DNA from: Acidihalobacter sp.
GTDB lineage: Bacteria; Pseudomonadota; Gammaproteobacteria; DSM-5130; Acidihalobacteraceae
Direction of reading: 5' to 3'
Assembly (NCBI GenBank): GCA_027013225.1
Contig: JALUXU010000005.1
Location: forward strand, 35,915-99,914
Length of the DNA: 64,000 bases
Shown piece after piece: positions 24,380-35,027 of the stretch. Numbering within the stretch: position 1 is the stretch's first letter; every line of letters begins with the position of its first letter. The notes under the pieces were generated by a model that searched no databases, was not told the DNA's origin, and saw only the letters and a program-made list of their open reading frames with translations. Position numbers and translations under genes: made by a program.

Positions 24380-24404
24380 ACGGTTGATTGATCACAATGG
24401 CTCA

Positions 24405-24440
24405 AAGAAGAAAGGCGGTTTTGACCGCCTTTCTTTATTA
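24405..24440 (+). terminator. Intrinsic terminator downstream of fba
   Basis: AAAGAAGAAAGGCGG-TTTTGA-CCGCCTTTCTTTA: GC stem with A/T-rich flanks. Confidence 0.85.
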
Positions 24441-24454
24441 CTCAGTTTTAGAGT

Positions 24455-24487
24455 AAAAAAATAGCCCCGTATGAACGGGGCTATTTT
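24455..24487. terminator. Bidirectional terminator between fba and groEL
   Basis: AAAAAAATAGCCCCGT-ATGA-ACGGGGCTATTTT: perfect stem with A tract 5' and T tract 3', between convergent genes. Confidence 0.88.
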
Positions 24488-24513
24488 GTGCATGGTTAAA
24501 CCTTGGGACTGAT

Positions 24514-26178
<1,665 letters not shown>

Positions 26179-26202
26179 TCAATTGTTTGCCTGGAGTAAC
26201 GA

Positions 26203-26493
26203 TCAGCCTTCGATCACTGCGACGATGTCGTCTTCGCGCATGACCAATACCTCTTCGCCATCGATCTTGATTTCGGTGCCGGCATACTTCCCGAACAGCA
26301 CCTTGTCTCCGACTTTGACATCCAGAGGGCGGACATCGCCGTTCTCGAGGATTTTTCCATTGCCCACGGCCAGCACTTCTCCGCGGATCGGTTTCTCTGC
26401 AGCGGTATCAGGAATGACGATGCCACCTGGGGTGGTGCGTTCTTCTTCCATGCGCTTGATGACCACGCGATCATGTAGTGGACGAATATTCAT
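26203..26493 (-). CDS. groES: Co-chaperonin GroES
   Basis: [46 protein letters not shown]. Confidence 0.98.
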   Translation of the reverse strand: MNIRPLHDRVVIKRMEEERTTPGGIVIPDTAAEKPIRGEVLAVGNGKILENGDVRPLDVKVGDKVLFGKYAGTEIKIDGEEVLVMREDDIVAVIEG

Positions 26494-26544
26494 GTTTGAA
26501 CTCCTCAATATATTAAGTTTCGGATGGTCGTGACTCCCGGGTTT

Positions 26545-26571
26545 TTAGCACTCCCGGGTTGCGAGTGCTAA
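26545..26571. promoter_or_regulatory. CIRCE operator (HrcA binding site) upstream of groESL
   Basis: TTAGCACTC-CCGGGTTGC-GAGTGCTAA is an exact match to TTAGCACTC-N9-GAGTGCTAA. Confidence 0.97.
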
Positions 26572-26803
26572 TCTTAGGGACAACAAACCCAAAATCAAGG
26601 CCTCAAGCAAAAAATTTTTTGATAAGAGCTTGTCGGGTCCGAATGAAATGTGCGGGCGAGGGTTTCATTGAAAGGAGCTGTTTGCTGTGCGGCATCGTAG
26701 CACAATGCATCTTTTTCCGTTCTTCAACGTCTTCAAGACTGTAACCTGAGTGTATCGATCCTTTTGGCCCAGCGGGGTAAAATAAAGTTTCGAGGTTTCA
26801 ACA

Positions 26804-28171
26804 ATGATTTACTCATGGAGAAGTTGGGCCATGCCTGTGGTCGCCAAGATGATTTTCCGTAGTCTTGTTCTTTTCCCAAGACGAGTGCTGATGGGTCTGG
26901 CGATGGCTTTGCCGATCACTGCCATGGCGGCTGCACCACACCAGCCATGGCCATTGCAGCGGGTGTTGCAAACAGTCGCCGAAAATGCCCCGGCAATTCT
27001 TGCCGCTCGAGCCGGCATCATCGAAGCGAAGGCGCATGTCGGCCAGGCGCGTTCCCACTGGTTCGGCAGCGTCGATCTTTATGCAATCGACACCCATTAC
27101 AACGTACCCATGTTGATCGAGCCGATCACTTCCTTCCCGCCGCCGAAAACATTTGGCAAAAAGTTTGCCCGCAATCAGCTCGCCTACGGCATCGAAGCCA
27201 AGCTGCCGTTGGATTTCAGTCTGCGCATCGCCGCCGAAGTCGATGCCGCCCGCGCGGCTGAGCGCGCCACTCGCTGGAATGCCCGCAATGTCGAGCTGCA
27301 GACGCTGCTGACTGCATCGGCGGTGTATCGCAACCTTCAGGCTCTGGATGGAAAGCGTGTCGCGCTGGAAGAGGAGCTCAAGGCATTGCGTCAGGCCGAG
27401 GCGACGGCGCGCGGCTCACTGCAGGCCGGTTTGTCCACCCGCCTCAAATTGCTGCGGGTGCAATCGGGGGTGGAAAAAGTGCGCGCGGCTATCGCTGGTG
27501 TCAATGGCAAGATTGCCTCACTCAAAGCCGATTTGGCCAGCCTGATGGGACTCGATGCCTGGGCAGGAAACGTCATGCCACTCACGACACCGCCTGCGAG
27601 CATGCCGGGCGGCGAGGGGGTCGCGCCCTTCGTCCAGGCCGCGGAGCAGGCCAATGCGGCTACCGGTTACAAGATGAGTGCGGCCAAGCGCGCGCTGCTG
27701 CCACAGTTCTTCATTGCCGCCCGCTTCAACCAGAATGGCCGGCATGATTTTCATGACGATTTCTACACGCGGGCCATTCAGTTTGGATTCAAGTGGAATC
27801 TGTGGTCGGGCTTCGGGCAGATGAGCGCGATCGACGCCGCGCAGGCCGCCCATATCCAGGCCAGCGAAAAAGCGCGTGGCGCGCGTCTCAAACTGACCTC
27901 CATACGTGCTTCGGCACGCGCTCGCTGGCACGCTGAATCTCTGGCATGGGAAGCCAATCGGGCCGAGGTGGCCGCCGCCAAAGAAGCAGCTGGCAGTGCC
28001 CGAGGGCAATTCAAGGCCGGATTGCTCACCGCCACCTCGTTGTTGCAGGCTGAGGCGGTGCTCGCCGGGGCCCGCGCCGCCGAAACAGCCACCTTGGCTC
28101 GCTGGTGGGAAGCCAACGACGCGCTGCGCTATGCCGAAGGCTTGCCTCCCATGACAGTGAGGACGCGTTGA
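26804..28171 (+). CDS. TolC-family outer membrane efflux protein
   Basis: Alpha-helical OMF pattern (LRQAEATARGSLQAGLSTRLKLLRVQSGVEKVRAAIAG ... AGLLTATSLLQAEAVLAGARAAE); followed by an MFP and ABC genes. Confidence 0.85.
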   Translation: MIYSWRSWAMPVVAKMIFRSLVLFPRRVLMGLAMALPITAMAAAPHQPWPLQRVLQTVAENAPAILAARAGIIEAKAHVGQARSHWFGSVDLYAIDTHYNVPMLIEPITSFPPPKTFGKKFARNQLAYGIEAKLPLDFSLRIAAEVDAARAAERATRWNARNVELQTLLTASAVYRNLQALDGKRVALEEELKALRQAEATARGSLQAGLSTRLKLLRVQSGVEKVRAAIAGVNGKIASLKADLASLMGLDAWAGNVMPLTTPPASMPGGEGVAPFVQAAEQANAATGYKMSAAKRALLPQFFIAARFNQNGRHDFHDDFYTRAIQFGFKWNLWSGFGQMSAIDAAQAAHIQASEKARGARLKLTSIRASARARWHAESLAWEANRAEVAAAKEAAGSARGQFKAGLLTATSLLQAEAVLAGARAAETATLARWWEANDALRYAEGLPPMTVRTR

Positions 28172-28266
28172 TCGATGTATGACGCCATTGGTTCACGTCT
28201 ATCACTCCTGATGGAACCTCATAATGACCGTTTACGCGGAGTTACGACGAATCGCCGGAGAAAAAT

Positions 28267-29289
28267 ATGATCAAAACAATGATCCGTTTGACGCAATTGT
28301 TGAGTGCAGGGACACTGGGACTGGCCTTGTCCACGTCGATCGCCCAGGCCGCCGATGCCCTGACGCTATATGGCAACATTGATATCCGGCAGGTCAATCT
28401 TGCGTTTCGGGACATGGGCCGTATCAATGACATCCGCGTGCATGAAGGCGACCCTGTCAAGGCGGGTGAAGTGTTGGCCGAACTCGACCAGACACGTTTC
28501 CTCGACACAGTCCGCAAGGCCGAAAATGCCGTGGCGGCACAGAAAGAAATCGTGGCCAAATTGCTGGCCGGCACCCGGCCGCAAAAAATTCAGCAGGCCC
28601 GCGAGCGGGTGGCCGCGGCCAAGGCTGGCGTGCGCCTTGCAGAAATTACGCTCAAACGCATCCGCTCCGTGGAGAAAAAAGGCTATGTGCCACCGGAAAA
28701 GCTCGATGAGGCGCAGGCCAAATACAACCAGGCGGTTGCCAATCTGGCGGCCGCTGAAGCCGGCTTCAATCTGGCTCTGGAAGGGCCGCGGCCGCAGGAT
28801 ATCGCTGCAGCCAAGTACAAGCTGGCGTCCATGGAGGCTGAGTTGGCCCTGGCCAAACGGGTGCTGCAAGACTCCAAACTGATCGCGCCGGCCAACGGCG
28901 TGGTAGAAAACCGGGTGCTCGAACCGGGCGACATTGCCAGTCCGCAGGCACCGGCATTGATTCTGGCGCTGAACAACCCTGTCTGGGCACGCGCCTATCT
29001 GCCCGAACCGGAATTGGGCAAGGTGCGTGAAGGCATGCGCGCCTGGATCGAGAGCGATTCATTTCCAGGCAAGCGTTTCGCTGGATGGGTGGGATTCATT
29101 TCACCGACTGCACAGTTCACGCCGCAGCCAGTGCAGACTCCCAGCGTACGTACCACGCTGTCCTATCGGGTGCGCATCTATGCTTGCAATCCGGAGGGCG
29201 AATTGCGTCTGGGCATGCCGGTGACGGTGCAGATCCCCTTGAATCAGCCGCAGCCGGTTCCCGCCTCTCAACAACGCTGTGCACAATAG
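28267..29289 (+). CDS. HlyD/YbhG-type periplasmic membrane fusion protein
   Basis: Signal peptide; NIDIRQVNLAFRDMGRINDIRVHEGDPVKAGEVLAELDQTRF; coiled-coil then barrel LIAPANGVVENRVLEPGDIASPQAPALILA. Confidence 0.9.
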   Translation: MIKTMIRLTQLLSAGTLGLALSTSIAQAADALTLYGNIDIRQVNLAFRDMGRINDIRVHEGDPVKAGEVLAELDQTRFLDTVRKAENAVAAQKEIVAKLLAGTRPQKIQQARERVAAAKAGVRLAEITLKRIRSVEKKGYVPPEKLDEAQAKYNQAVANLAAAEAGFNLALEGPRPQDIAAAKYKLASMEAELALAKRVLQDSKLIAPANGVVENRVLEPGDIASPQAPALILALNNPVWARAYLPEPELGKVREGMRAWIESDSFPGKRFAGWVGFISPTAQFTPQPVQTPSVRTTLSYRVRIYACNPEGELRLGMPVTVQIPLNQPQPVPASQQRCAQ

Positions 29290-30835
29290 CCCCATGAACA
29301 CCCCCGTACTGGAGCTGCAACAGGTCGGGGTCCGGGAGGGCGCTCGGCGGCGTGCCCGCTGGCCGCTGCGGAATCTCGATCTTGTAGTGGCCAAGGGTGA
29401 TGTGCTGGGCGTGGCCGGCATCGGCAAGAGTCTGTTGCTCGAACTGGCTTGCGGATGGCGCGCGCCCGACGAGGGCCGGGTGCTCATCGATGGGTATGTC
29501 AGCCTCCGCCTGCCAAGCGCGGTGTCCGCCGACGTGGTCTGGCTCGGCGAGGGCCTGCCGCGTTGGCCCCGGCTCAAGGTGCTCGAAGCGCTCAGCCTAC
29601 AATCCACCCTTCACGCCGGCACGCAGAACAAGGCTGAATTGTATGCGGCATTGGAAACGGTCGGCCTCGCCGGACGCGCTGCCACATCTTGCCGCTGTTT
29701 GACGGCCGATGAGATGAGGCGCCTGCAACTCGCCTTGCTGTGGATGTGTTCGCCCCGGCTCGTACTCATCGATGCCGCCGTGCTCAATGTGGACGACACG
29801 CTGACCGAGGCGGTGTGCCGGAGGATCCAAGCCTTGGCTCAAGCCGGTACGGCCTTTGTGTTGGCGGTGGTCGAGCCGCGCTGGGCAGAGGCTTGCAAAC
29901 GTCTGCTGTGGCTGCCGGAAGGCCGCGGCATCGATGCGGAGCAAATGCCCTCCTTGAAGACGGTAATCGCTGCTGCCGGCAGGGATCGCGCGCTTTCGCT
30001 GGCGCACGGGATCAGTGCCCGCGTCGTCTCCGGCGAACCAGGCGCGGTGAGGCTGGTGGCCGCTGCCGATGACCGCTGGCCGGAGGATGTCGAGATTGTT
30101 ACGCGGCCGCCGACGCTGGGTGATGCTTTCGTGTGGCAGGCCACTGGGCGGCTTGGCAACAAGGTCGTGCCGGAACGGTCGCAGGCTGCGAATGAATTCT
30201 TGCTGCGGCTTGCCTTGCCCGGCCTGAGAGAGATCGTGGCGGGCGTGGAGGCGCAAGACGAACTGCATCTCCGGAACGGCGAGATTGCGGCGCTGACGGG
30301 TGACGACGCGGGCGAACTGCTCGCTGCACTGGCCGAAGGGCGCCGCGTGGATGGCGTGCCGGTCGAGGTATTGGGACATAAGCGCGCTGATTTTGCTCTG
30401 CGCTCCCGGATCGGTTATCTACCGCCGCAGCCACCGGCGCAGATGGATTACCCGGCTCAAGCCTGGCTTGGGTGGCGCGCCGGCGTATTCGGGGTCTCGG
30501 TAAAACAGGCGAGCGCGCAGATTCTCGACTGGAGCCAGCGTTTCGGTCTGCAGGCGGCTTTGAGCCGTCCATGGGAAACGTTGCGCTTTGCCGAAAAGCG
30601 CCTGCTGCAGATTCTCGCCGCCTGGTTTCAGCGTCCGGCGTTGGTTTTGCTGGATCGCCCCTTTGCCGGGCTTGATCCCCGGCAGTCGGAAATACTGCGC
30701 TTCGCCTTGCTGGAATGGGCCGCTCAAGGGGCGGGGGTCGTCTATCACGCCGGGCACCGGGGCGAGACCTGGTTCGCCGATCGGGCGTATGCGCTGCAAT
30801 CGCTGCCGGCCGCGGGGCGGGAGGTCCGAGCATGA
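29279..30835 (+). CDS. Double-NBD ABC exporter ATP-binding protein with degenerate motifs
   Basis: NBD1 Walker A GVAGIGKS, Walker B-like LVLIDAAVL; NBD2 lacks a P-loop (ALTGDDAGELL) but has LVLLDRPFAGLDP; located between MFP and ABC-2 permeases. Confidence 0.85.
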   Translation: MHNSPMNTPVLELQQVGVREGARRRARWPLRNLDLVVAKGDVLGVAGIGKSLLLELACGWRAPDEGRVLIDGYVSLRLPSAVSADVVWLGEGLPRWPRLKVLEALSLQSTLHAGTQNKAELYAALETVGLAGRAATSCRCLTADEMRRLQLALLWMCSPRLVLIDAAVLNVDDTLTEAVCRRIQALAQAGTAFVLAVVEPRWAEACKRLLWLPEGRGIDAEQMPSLKTVIAAAGRDRALSLAHGISARVVSGEPGAVRLVAAADDRWPEDVEIVTRPPTLGDAFVWQATGRLGNKVVPERSQAANEFLLRLALPGLREIVAGVEAQDELHLRNGEIAALTGDDAGELLAALAEGRRVDGVPVEVLGHKRADFALRSRIGYLPPQPPAQMDYPAQAWLGWRAGVFGVSVKQASAQILDWSQRFGLQAALSRPWETLRFAEKRLLQILAAWFQRPALVLLDRPFAGLDPRQSEILRFALLEWAAQGAGVVYHAGHRGETWFADRAYALQSLPAAGREVRA

Positions 30836-31950
30836 AGGCGCTCGCCATGCAATGGCTGCTCACCAAGGAGCTGCGCGAGGCCTGGCGCGATCCCGGCATG
30901 TGGCTGGTCAATTTGGCGCTACCGGTCGCCCTGATGCTGCTCATGGGCTACGGGATGCAGATGTTCGCGCACCGCGTGCCACTGGCCGTCGTCGACGCCA
31001 AGCCCAGCGGGGCCACACAATCCTTTCTGTCGGCCCTTGGCAACACCGATTATTTCACCCTGCGCAACTATCCAGATTTCCCGGCGGCGCGCCGGGCCGT
31101 GCAGGATGGCCGCGCCTTCGGCGTGGTCTGGCTGCGCGGCGATTTTTCTCGCCGCCTGCAACTCGGGCAGCATCCCGAGATCGGCGTCTTCGTCAACGCT
31201 ACCAATGCCAATCATGCGCGCATCGCCGAAGGCTATCTCACCCTGGCCTGGCATGCCTGGGTCGAGCAGTATCTCGGTGACCATGGCCGAAAATTCCAAC
31301 CGCCCGTGGAGAGCACCACCTTGCTCTGGTACAACCCGACCCTGAGTTCGCAGCGCTATTACATTCCCGGCGCCGTGGTGCTGATCATGACTGTGGTCGG
31401 CACCCTGTCGGCGCTGCTGCTGATGGCGCGGGAATGGGAGCATGGCGGCATGAAGCTGCTGCGCGCCAGTGGCGCGAATCTGCGCCAGGTGTTCATCGCC
31501 AAGCTTATAACGGCCTTTCTCGGCACCTATGCCGGTCTGCTGGCATGCGCGGCGCTGGCTGCCTGGCTGTTCCATGCTGCGCCGCTCGGCGGCTGGCTGC
31601 CGGTGCTCGGCTTTTCGGCGCTGCTCCTGCTGGCGCTCAACGCCATGGGCCTGCTGATCTCCGCCGGCACGCGCAATCAGGAAAGCGCGTTGCAGATTTC
31701 ACTGTTGGTCACCTTTCTGCCCGCCTTCATCCTGTCCGGTTTCGTGTTCGCGATCTATTCCATGCCGGCGGCGATCCGCCCCTTCACCGATCTCATCGCC
31801 GCGCGCTTCGGCATGCATGGCCTGCTGACGCTGTTCGACGCCGGGCGCATCGGCATGGTGCTGTGGTGGAACGGCGTGGGCTTGGTGCTGCTCACACTGG
31901 TGTTCGGTCTGCCTGCCATGCGTAACGCCTTGCGCAGGAGCCGCTCATGA
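30832..31950 (+). CDS. ABC-2 type transporter permease (YhhJ/YbhS-like)
   Basis: MKALAMQWLLTKELREAWRDPGMWLVNLALPVALMLLMGYGMQ; LSSQRYYIPGAVVLIMTVVGTLSALLLMAREWEHG. Overlaps the preceding gene by 4 bp (ATGA). Confidence 0.9.
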   Translation: MKALAMQWLLTKELREAWRDPGMWLVNLALPVALMLLMGYGMQMFAHRVPLAVVDAKPSGATQSFLSALGNTDYFTLRNYPDFPAARRAVQDGRAFGVVWLRGDFSRRLQLGQHPEIGVFVNATNANHARIAEGYLTLAWHAWVEQYLGDHGRKFQPPVESTTLLWYNPTLSSQRYYIPGAVVLIMTVVGTLSALLLMAREWEHGGMKLLRASGANLRQVFIAKLITAFLGTYAGLLACAALAAWLFHAAPLGGWLPVLGFSALLLLALNAMGLLISAGTRNQESALQISLLVTFLPAFILSGFVFAIYSMPAAIRPFTDLIAARFGMHGLLTLFDAGRIGMVLWWNGVGLVLLTLVFGLPAMRNALRRSRS

Positions 31951-33080
31951 TGCGCTGGCTGGCGGTGTTGCGTCTGGAGCTGGCCCGCCTCAAGGGAATG
32001 AAGAAAACCCGCATGGTGCTGCTGGCGACGCCTTTGATTCCACTGATCGTATTCGGCTATGCGGTCAATTTCGACCTGACGCGCATTCCGTACGCAGTCT
32101 ATAACGAAGATGCCGGTTATCTGTCGCGCGATCTGGTGGCGCGTTTCGCCGCCGACCCCACCTTCCATCTGGTGGCGCGCCTGCAGAACGATCGCCAGAT
32201 CCGCCCGCTGCTGGATGATGGACGTGCGGCCTTCGTGTTGCACATAGACGCGAATTACACCCGCAATCTGCTCACGCACCGGCCCGCGCCGGTCGAAGTG
32301 CTGATCGACGCGCGCAACGCCACGGAATCGAGTACCATCGAGTCCTACGTCAATCACATCCTGCTCGCCTACAACGCCCAGTGGGTGGTGGCACATCATC
32401 ACCCCCCCGCGCCCGCGCTGCTGGTGATCCGCAACTGGTACAACGCCAATCTCGATTCGCGCTGGTTCATCCTGCCCGGTATCATCGGGGTACTGACCTT
32501 CGTACTGACCTTGATGGTGACCGTGCCGAGCATTGCCCGCGACCGCGAGCAGGGTTTGTTCGAGAGCTACCGGACGTTGCCGCTGCGCGCCTTCGATCTG
32601 CTGGTGGGCAAGGGTCTGGCGGGCATGGCGATCGGTTTTCTGGGGGCGGCCTTCATCGCCCTGATGGCGGTGATCTGGTTCGGCGTGCCGCTGCGAGGGA
32701 GCATCGCCGCACTATTCGTCGGCCTGCTGGTGTTCCTGTTCGCCGCCAGCGGCATGGGACTGTGGGTCTCCACCCTGACGCGCACCCAGATGCAGGCCGC
32801 TTTCGGACTGTTTCTGCTGTTCGTGCCGGCGGTGCTGCTGTCCGGCTTCATCTTCCCCATCAGCAAACTGTCGGCGCCGGTGCAGGCGCTGAGCCTGCTC
32901 GATCCGGTGCGTTACTTCCTTACCATCGCCCGCGGCGTGTATCTGCAGGGTGGCGGCTTTGCCGAAACCGGCACGGCCATGGCCCATCTTTCCCTGATCG
33001 GCGTTGTCGTCTGGATCGGCGCCTGGCTCACGCTGGCCTTGCAGATGCGCCCACTCGGCCCCTACAGTGGCGCTGATTGA
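31947..33080 (+). CDS. ABC-2 type transporter permease (YbhR-like)
   Basis: IVFGYAVNFDLTRIPYAVYNEDAG; SRWFILPGIIGVLTFVLTLMVTVPSIARDREQGLFESYRTLPLRAFDLLVGK; FIFPISKLSAPVQALSLLDPVRYFLTIARGVYLQG. Confidence 0.92.
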   Translation: MMRWLAVLRLELARLKGMKKTRMVLLATPLIPLIVFGYAVNFDLTRIPYAVYNEDAGYLSRDLVARFAADPTFHLVARLQNDRQIRPLLDDGRAAFVLHIDANYTRNLLTHRPAPVEVLIDARNATESSTIESYVNHILLAYNAQWVVAHHHPPAPALLVIRNWYNANLDSRWFILPGIIGVLTFVLTLMVTVPSIARDREQGLFESYRTLPLRAFDLLVGKGLAGMAIGFLGAAFIALMAVIWFGVPLRGSIAALFVGLLVFLFAASGMGLWVSTLTRTQMQAAFGLFLLFVPAVLLSGFIFPISKLSAPVQALSLLDPVRYFLTIARGVYLQGGGFAETGTAMAHLSLIGVVVWIGAWLTLALQMRPLGPYSGAD

Positions 33081-33173
33081 CGCTAATTAATTCATTGATC
33101 CATTAATTAATAATATTTATAATTAATGATGGTTCATCATTCGTCATGAGGTAACGCTTCATGACTTGCCGCC

Positions 33174-34391
33174 ATGTCAAACGCCTCCACAGCAAATCCC
33201 GATATCGATCTTGAAGAACGCGATAAGCGGCGTTGGATGCTCGCTTCGACCGGCTTCAACAGTGCGCTCGGCCTGGCCAAGTTCGCCTGGGCCTGGTGGA
33301 GCGGCAGCCTGATCGTGATGGCCGACGCCGTGCACAGCCTGTCCGACGTCATCGGCGCCTTGCTGGTGTATGCCGCCGTCCGCTTTTCCACCCACCGTTC
33401 GGCCCGCTTTCCTCTTGGGCTGCACAAACTCGAGGACATGGCCGCAGTGCTCAGTGGCCTGGCCGTGCTCGCGGCGGCTTATGAGATCCTGCGCAGTGCA
33501 TTCGGTACCGGCCATGCGCCAGCGGCCATGCCATTTTTGACCAGTGGCTTCATTGCCGTCCTCCTGCTGCTGCAAATCGGGTTCTATCTGGCCGAAAAAA
33601 AGGCGGCGGATCGCCTGGGCTCACCCGGCCTGCGCAGTGATGCGGTCAACTGGCTGGGCGATATCGGCGCGGGCGTGGTGGTCATCGTCGGCGTCATCGC
33701 GCACGGCCTGGGGATCCCGTATGCACAGCAAGTGGCGGTCGGCATCATCGTGCTGCTGATTCTGCATGGCGCCTGGGAGGTGCTTCGCGACGGCCTGCTG
33801 TCCCTGCTCGACGCGGCGGCTCTGGGTGATGAACGCGAGCAGGTCATGCAGCTATTCGAGCATCATCCCGGCATACAGACCGTGCGCGACGTGATTCTGC
33901 GCCGCGCCGGCAGCGCGCTGTTTCTGGCCGCCACGGTCGAGGTCTTGCCGACCGGCCTGAAAGCCGCCCATGAGGTGATCGACCAGCTCGAAACGGCGCT
34001 CAGAGCGAAGCTTCCGCGGCTGGAAACCATCGCCATTCATTTCGAGCCGGCCACTCAAATGCGCCACCGCCGGGTGAGCCTGTACGAAGAAGATAGACGC
34101 ACCCTGGCCAGGCGTTTTGGACAAGCTGCCTGGCTTATGCTCGAGGAAAAAACCGCCGATGGCAGCACACCACAGCAGGTATGGATCGCCAATCCATACC
34201 GGGAAGCCGCGCGCGGCAAGGGCATCAAACTGGCCGCCTGGCTGATCCGCTTGAATGCCGAACGGGTACGCTTCGCGGCTGATACGCCGCTCGACCCAGC
34301 CCTGGCCGAATTGCTGGAAAGCGCCGGGATTGCCCTGGATGTTGAAGTGAATACAGAAGATCAGCATACAGGATTGTCGAAAGGCGGCTAA
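33174..34391 (+). CDS. Cation diffusion facilitator transporter with C-terminal NifX/dinitrogenase-cofactor-like domain
   Basis: CDF core MADAVHSLSDVIGALLVYAAVRFSTHRSARFPLGLHKLEDMAAVLSGLAV; C-terminal ~95 aa YEEDRRTLARRFGQAAWLMLEE...NPYREAARGKGIKLAAWLIRLNAERVRFAADTPLDPALAELLESAGIALDV resembles NifX-type domains. Confidence 0.85.
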   Translation: MSNASTANPDIDLEERDKRRWMLASTGFNSALGLAKFAWAWWSGSLIVMADAVHSLSDVIGALLVYAAVRFSTHRSARFPLGLHKLEDMAAVLSGLAVLAAAYEILRSAFGTGHAPAAMPFLTSGFIAVLLLLQIGFYLAEKKAADRLGSPGLRSDAVNWLGDIGAGVVVIVGVIAHGLGIPYAQQVAVGIIVLLILHGAWEVLRDGLLSLLDAAALGDEREQVMQLFEHHPGIQTVRDVILRRAGSALFLAATVEVLPTGLKAAHEVIDQLETALRAKLPRLETIAIHFEPATQMRHRRVSLYEEDRRTLARRFGQAAWLMLEEKTADGSTPQQVWIANPYREAARGKGIKLAAWLIRLNAERVRFAADTPLDPALAELLESAGIALDVEVNTEDQHTGLSKGG

Positions 34392-34425
34392 ACTTCTAGC
34401 TTTGATCAATAACAGGACGACAAAC

Positions 34426-34989
34426 ATGCGTGACACGCCCATGGTGCCTTGCGCCCTGCAAGCCTGGCAGGCCAGCGAGCAGGAATTGCGAGGATATTTG
34501 CGCAAGCGCTTGCAAGCCGATCGTGATGAAGACTACAGCGAGGATCTGCTCCACGAGGTGTTCTTGCGCCTGATGCGCCAGGGCGGCAAGTTCTGCGAGG
34601 TGGACAATGCCCGCAGTTGGCTGTTCCATGTCGCCCGCAACCTGTTGATCGACCATCAGCGTCGTCGACATCCCACGGTCGAACTACCGGATGAACTGGC
34701 CTGGGATCCTCCGGATGACCTGGCCCCCGTGGATAGCCTGGTGGCCTGTCTGCCGCGAGCGCTGGATTGCCTGTCACCCGAGGACCGGGACGCGCTCATC
34801 CACTGCGATCTTGGCGGCCTCACCCAGGCTGAATACGCTGCAATGCATGGCTTGAGCTTGTCCGGCGCGAAATCCCGGGTGCAGCGTGCCCGTAGTAGAT
34901 TGCGCAGAGTATTGGTCGAAACCTGCGGTGTGCGCTTCGACGCGGATAGCGGGCAGGTGTGTTGCTACGTGCCGCCGGGTGGTGAATGA
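34426..34989 (+). CDS. ECF-type RNA polymerase sigma factor (SigZ-like)
   Basis: DYSEDLLHEVFLRLMRQ (sigma2), ARSWLFHVARNLLIDHQRRR, LSPEDRDALIHCDLGGLTQAEYAAMHGLSLSGAKSRVQRARSRLRRVL (sigma4), Cys-containing tail CGVRFDADSGQVCCYVPP. Confidence 0.88.
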   Translation: MRDTPMVPCALQAWQASEQELRGYLRKRLQADRDEDYSEDLLHEVFLRLMRQGGKFCEVDNARSWLFHVARNLLIDHQRRRHPTVELPDELAWDPPDDLAPVDSLVACLPRALDCLSPEDRDALIHCDLGGLTQAEYAAMHGLSLSGAKSRVQRARSRLRRVLVETCGVRFDADSGQVCCYVPPGGE

Positions 34990-35027
34990 CAAGTTTTGAC
35001 GCAGCGTGTAGACGAAAGCGGGCCGAA

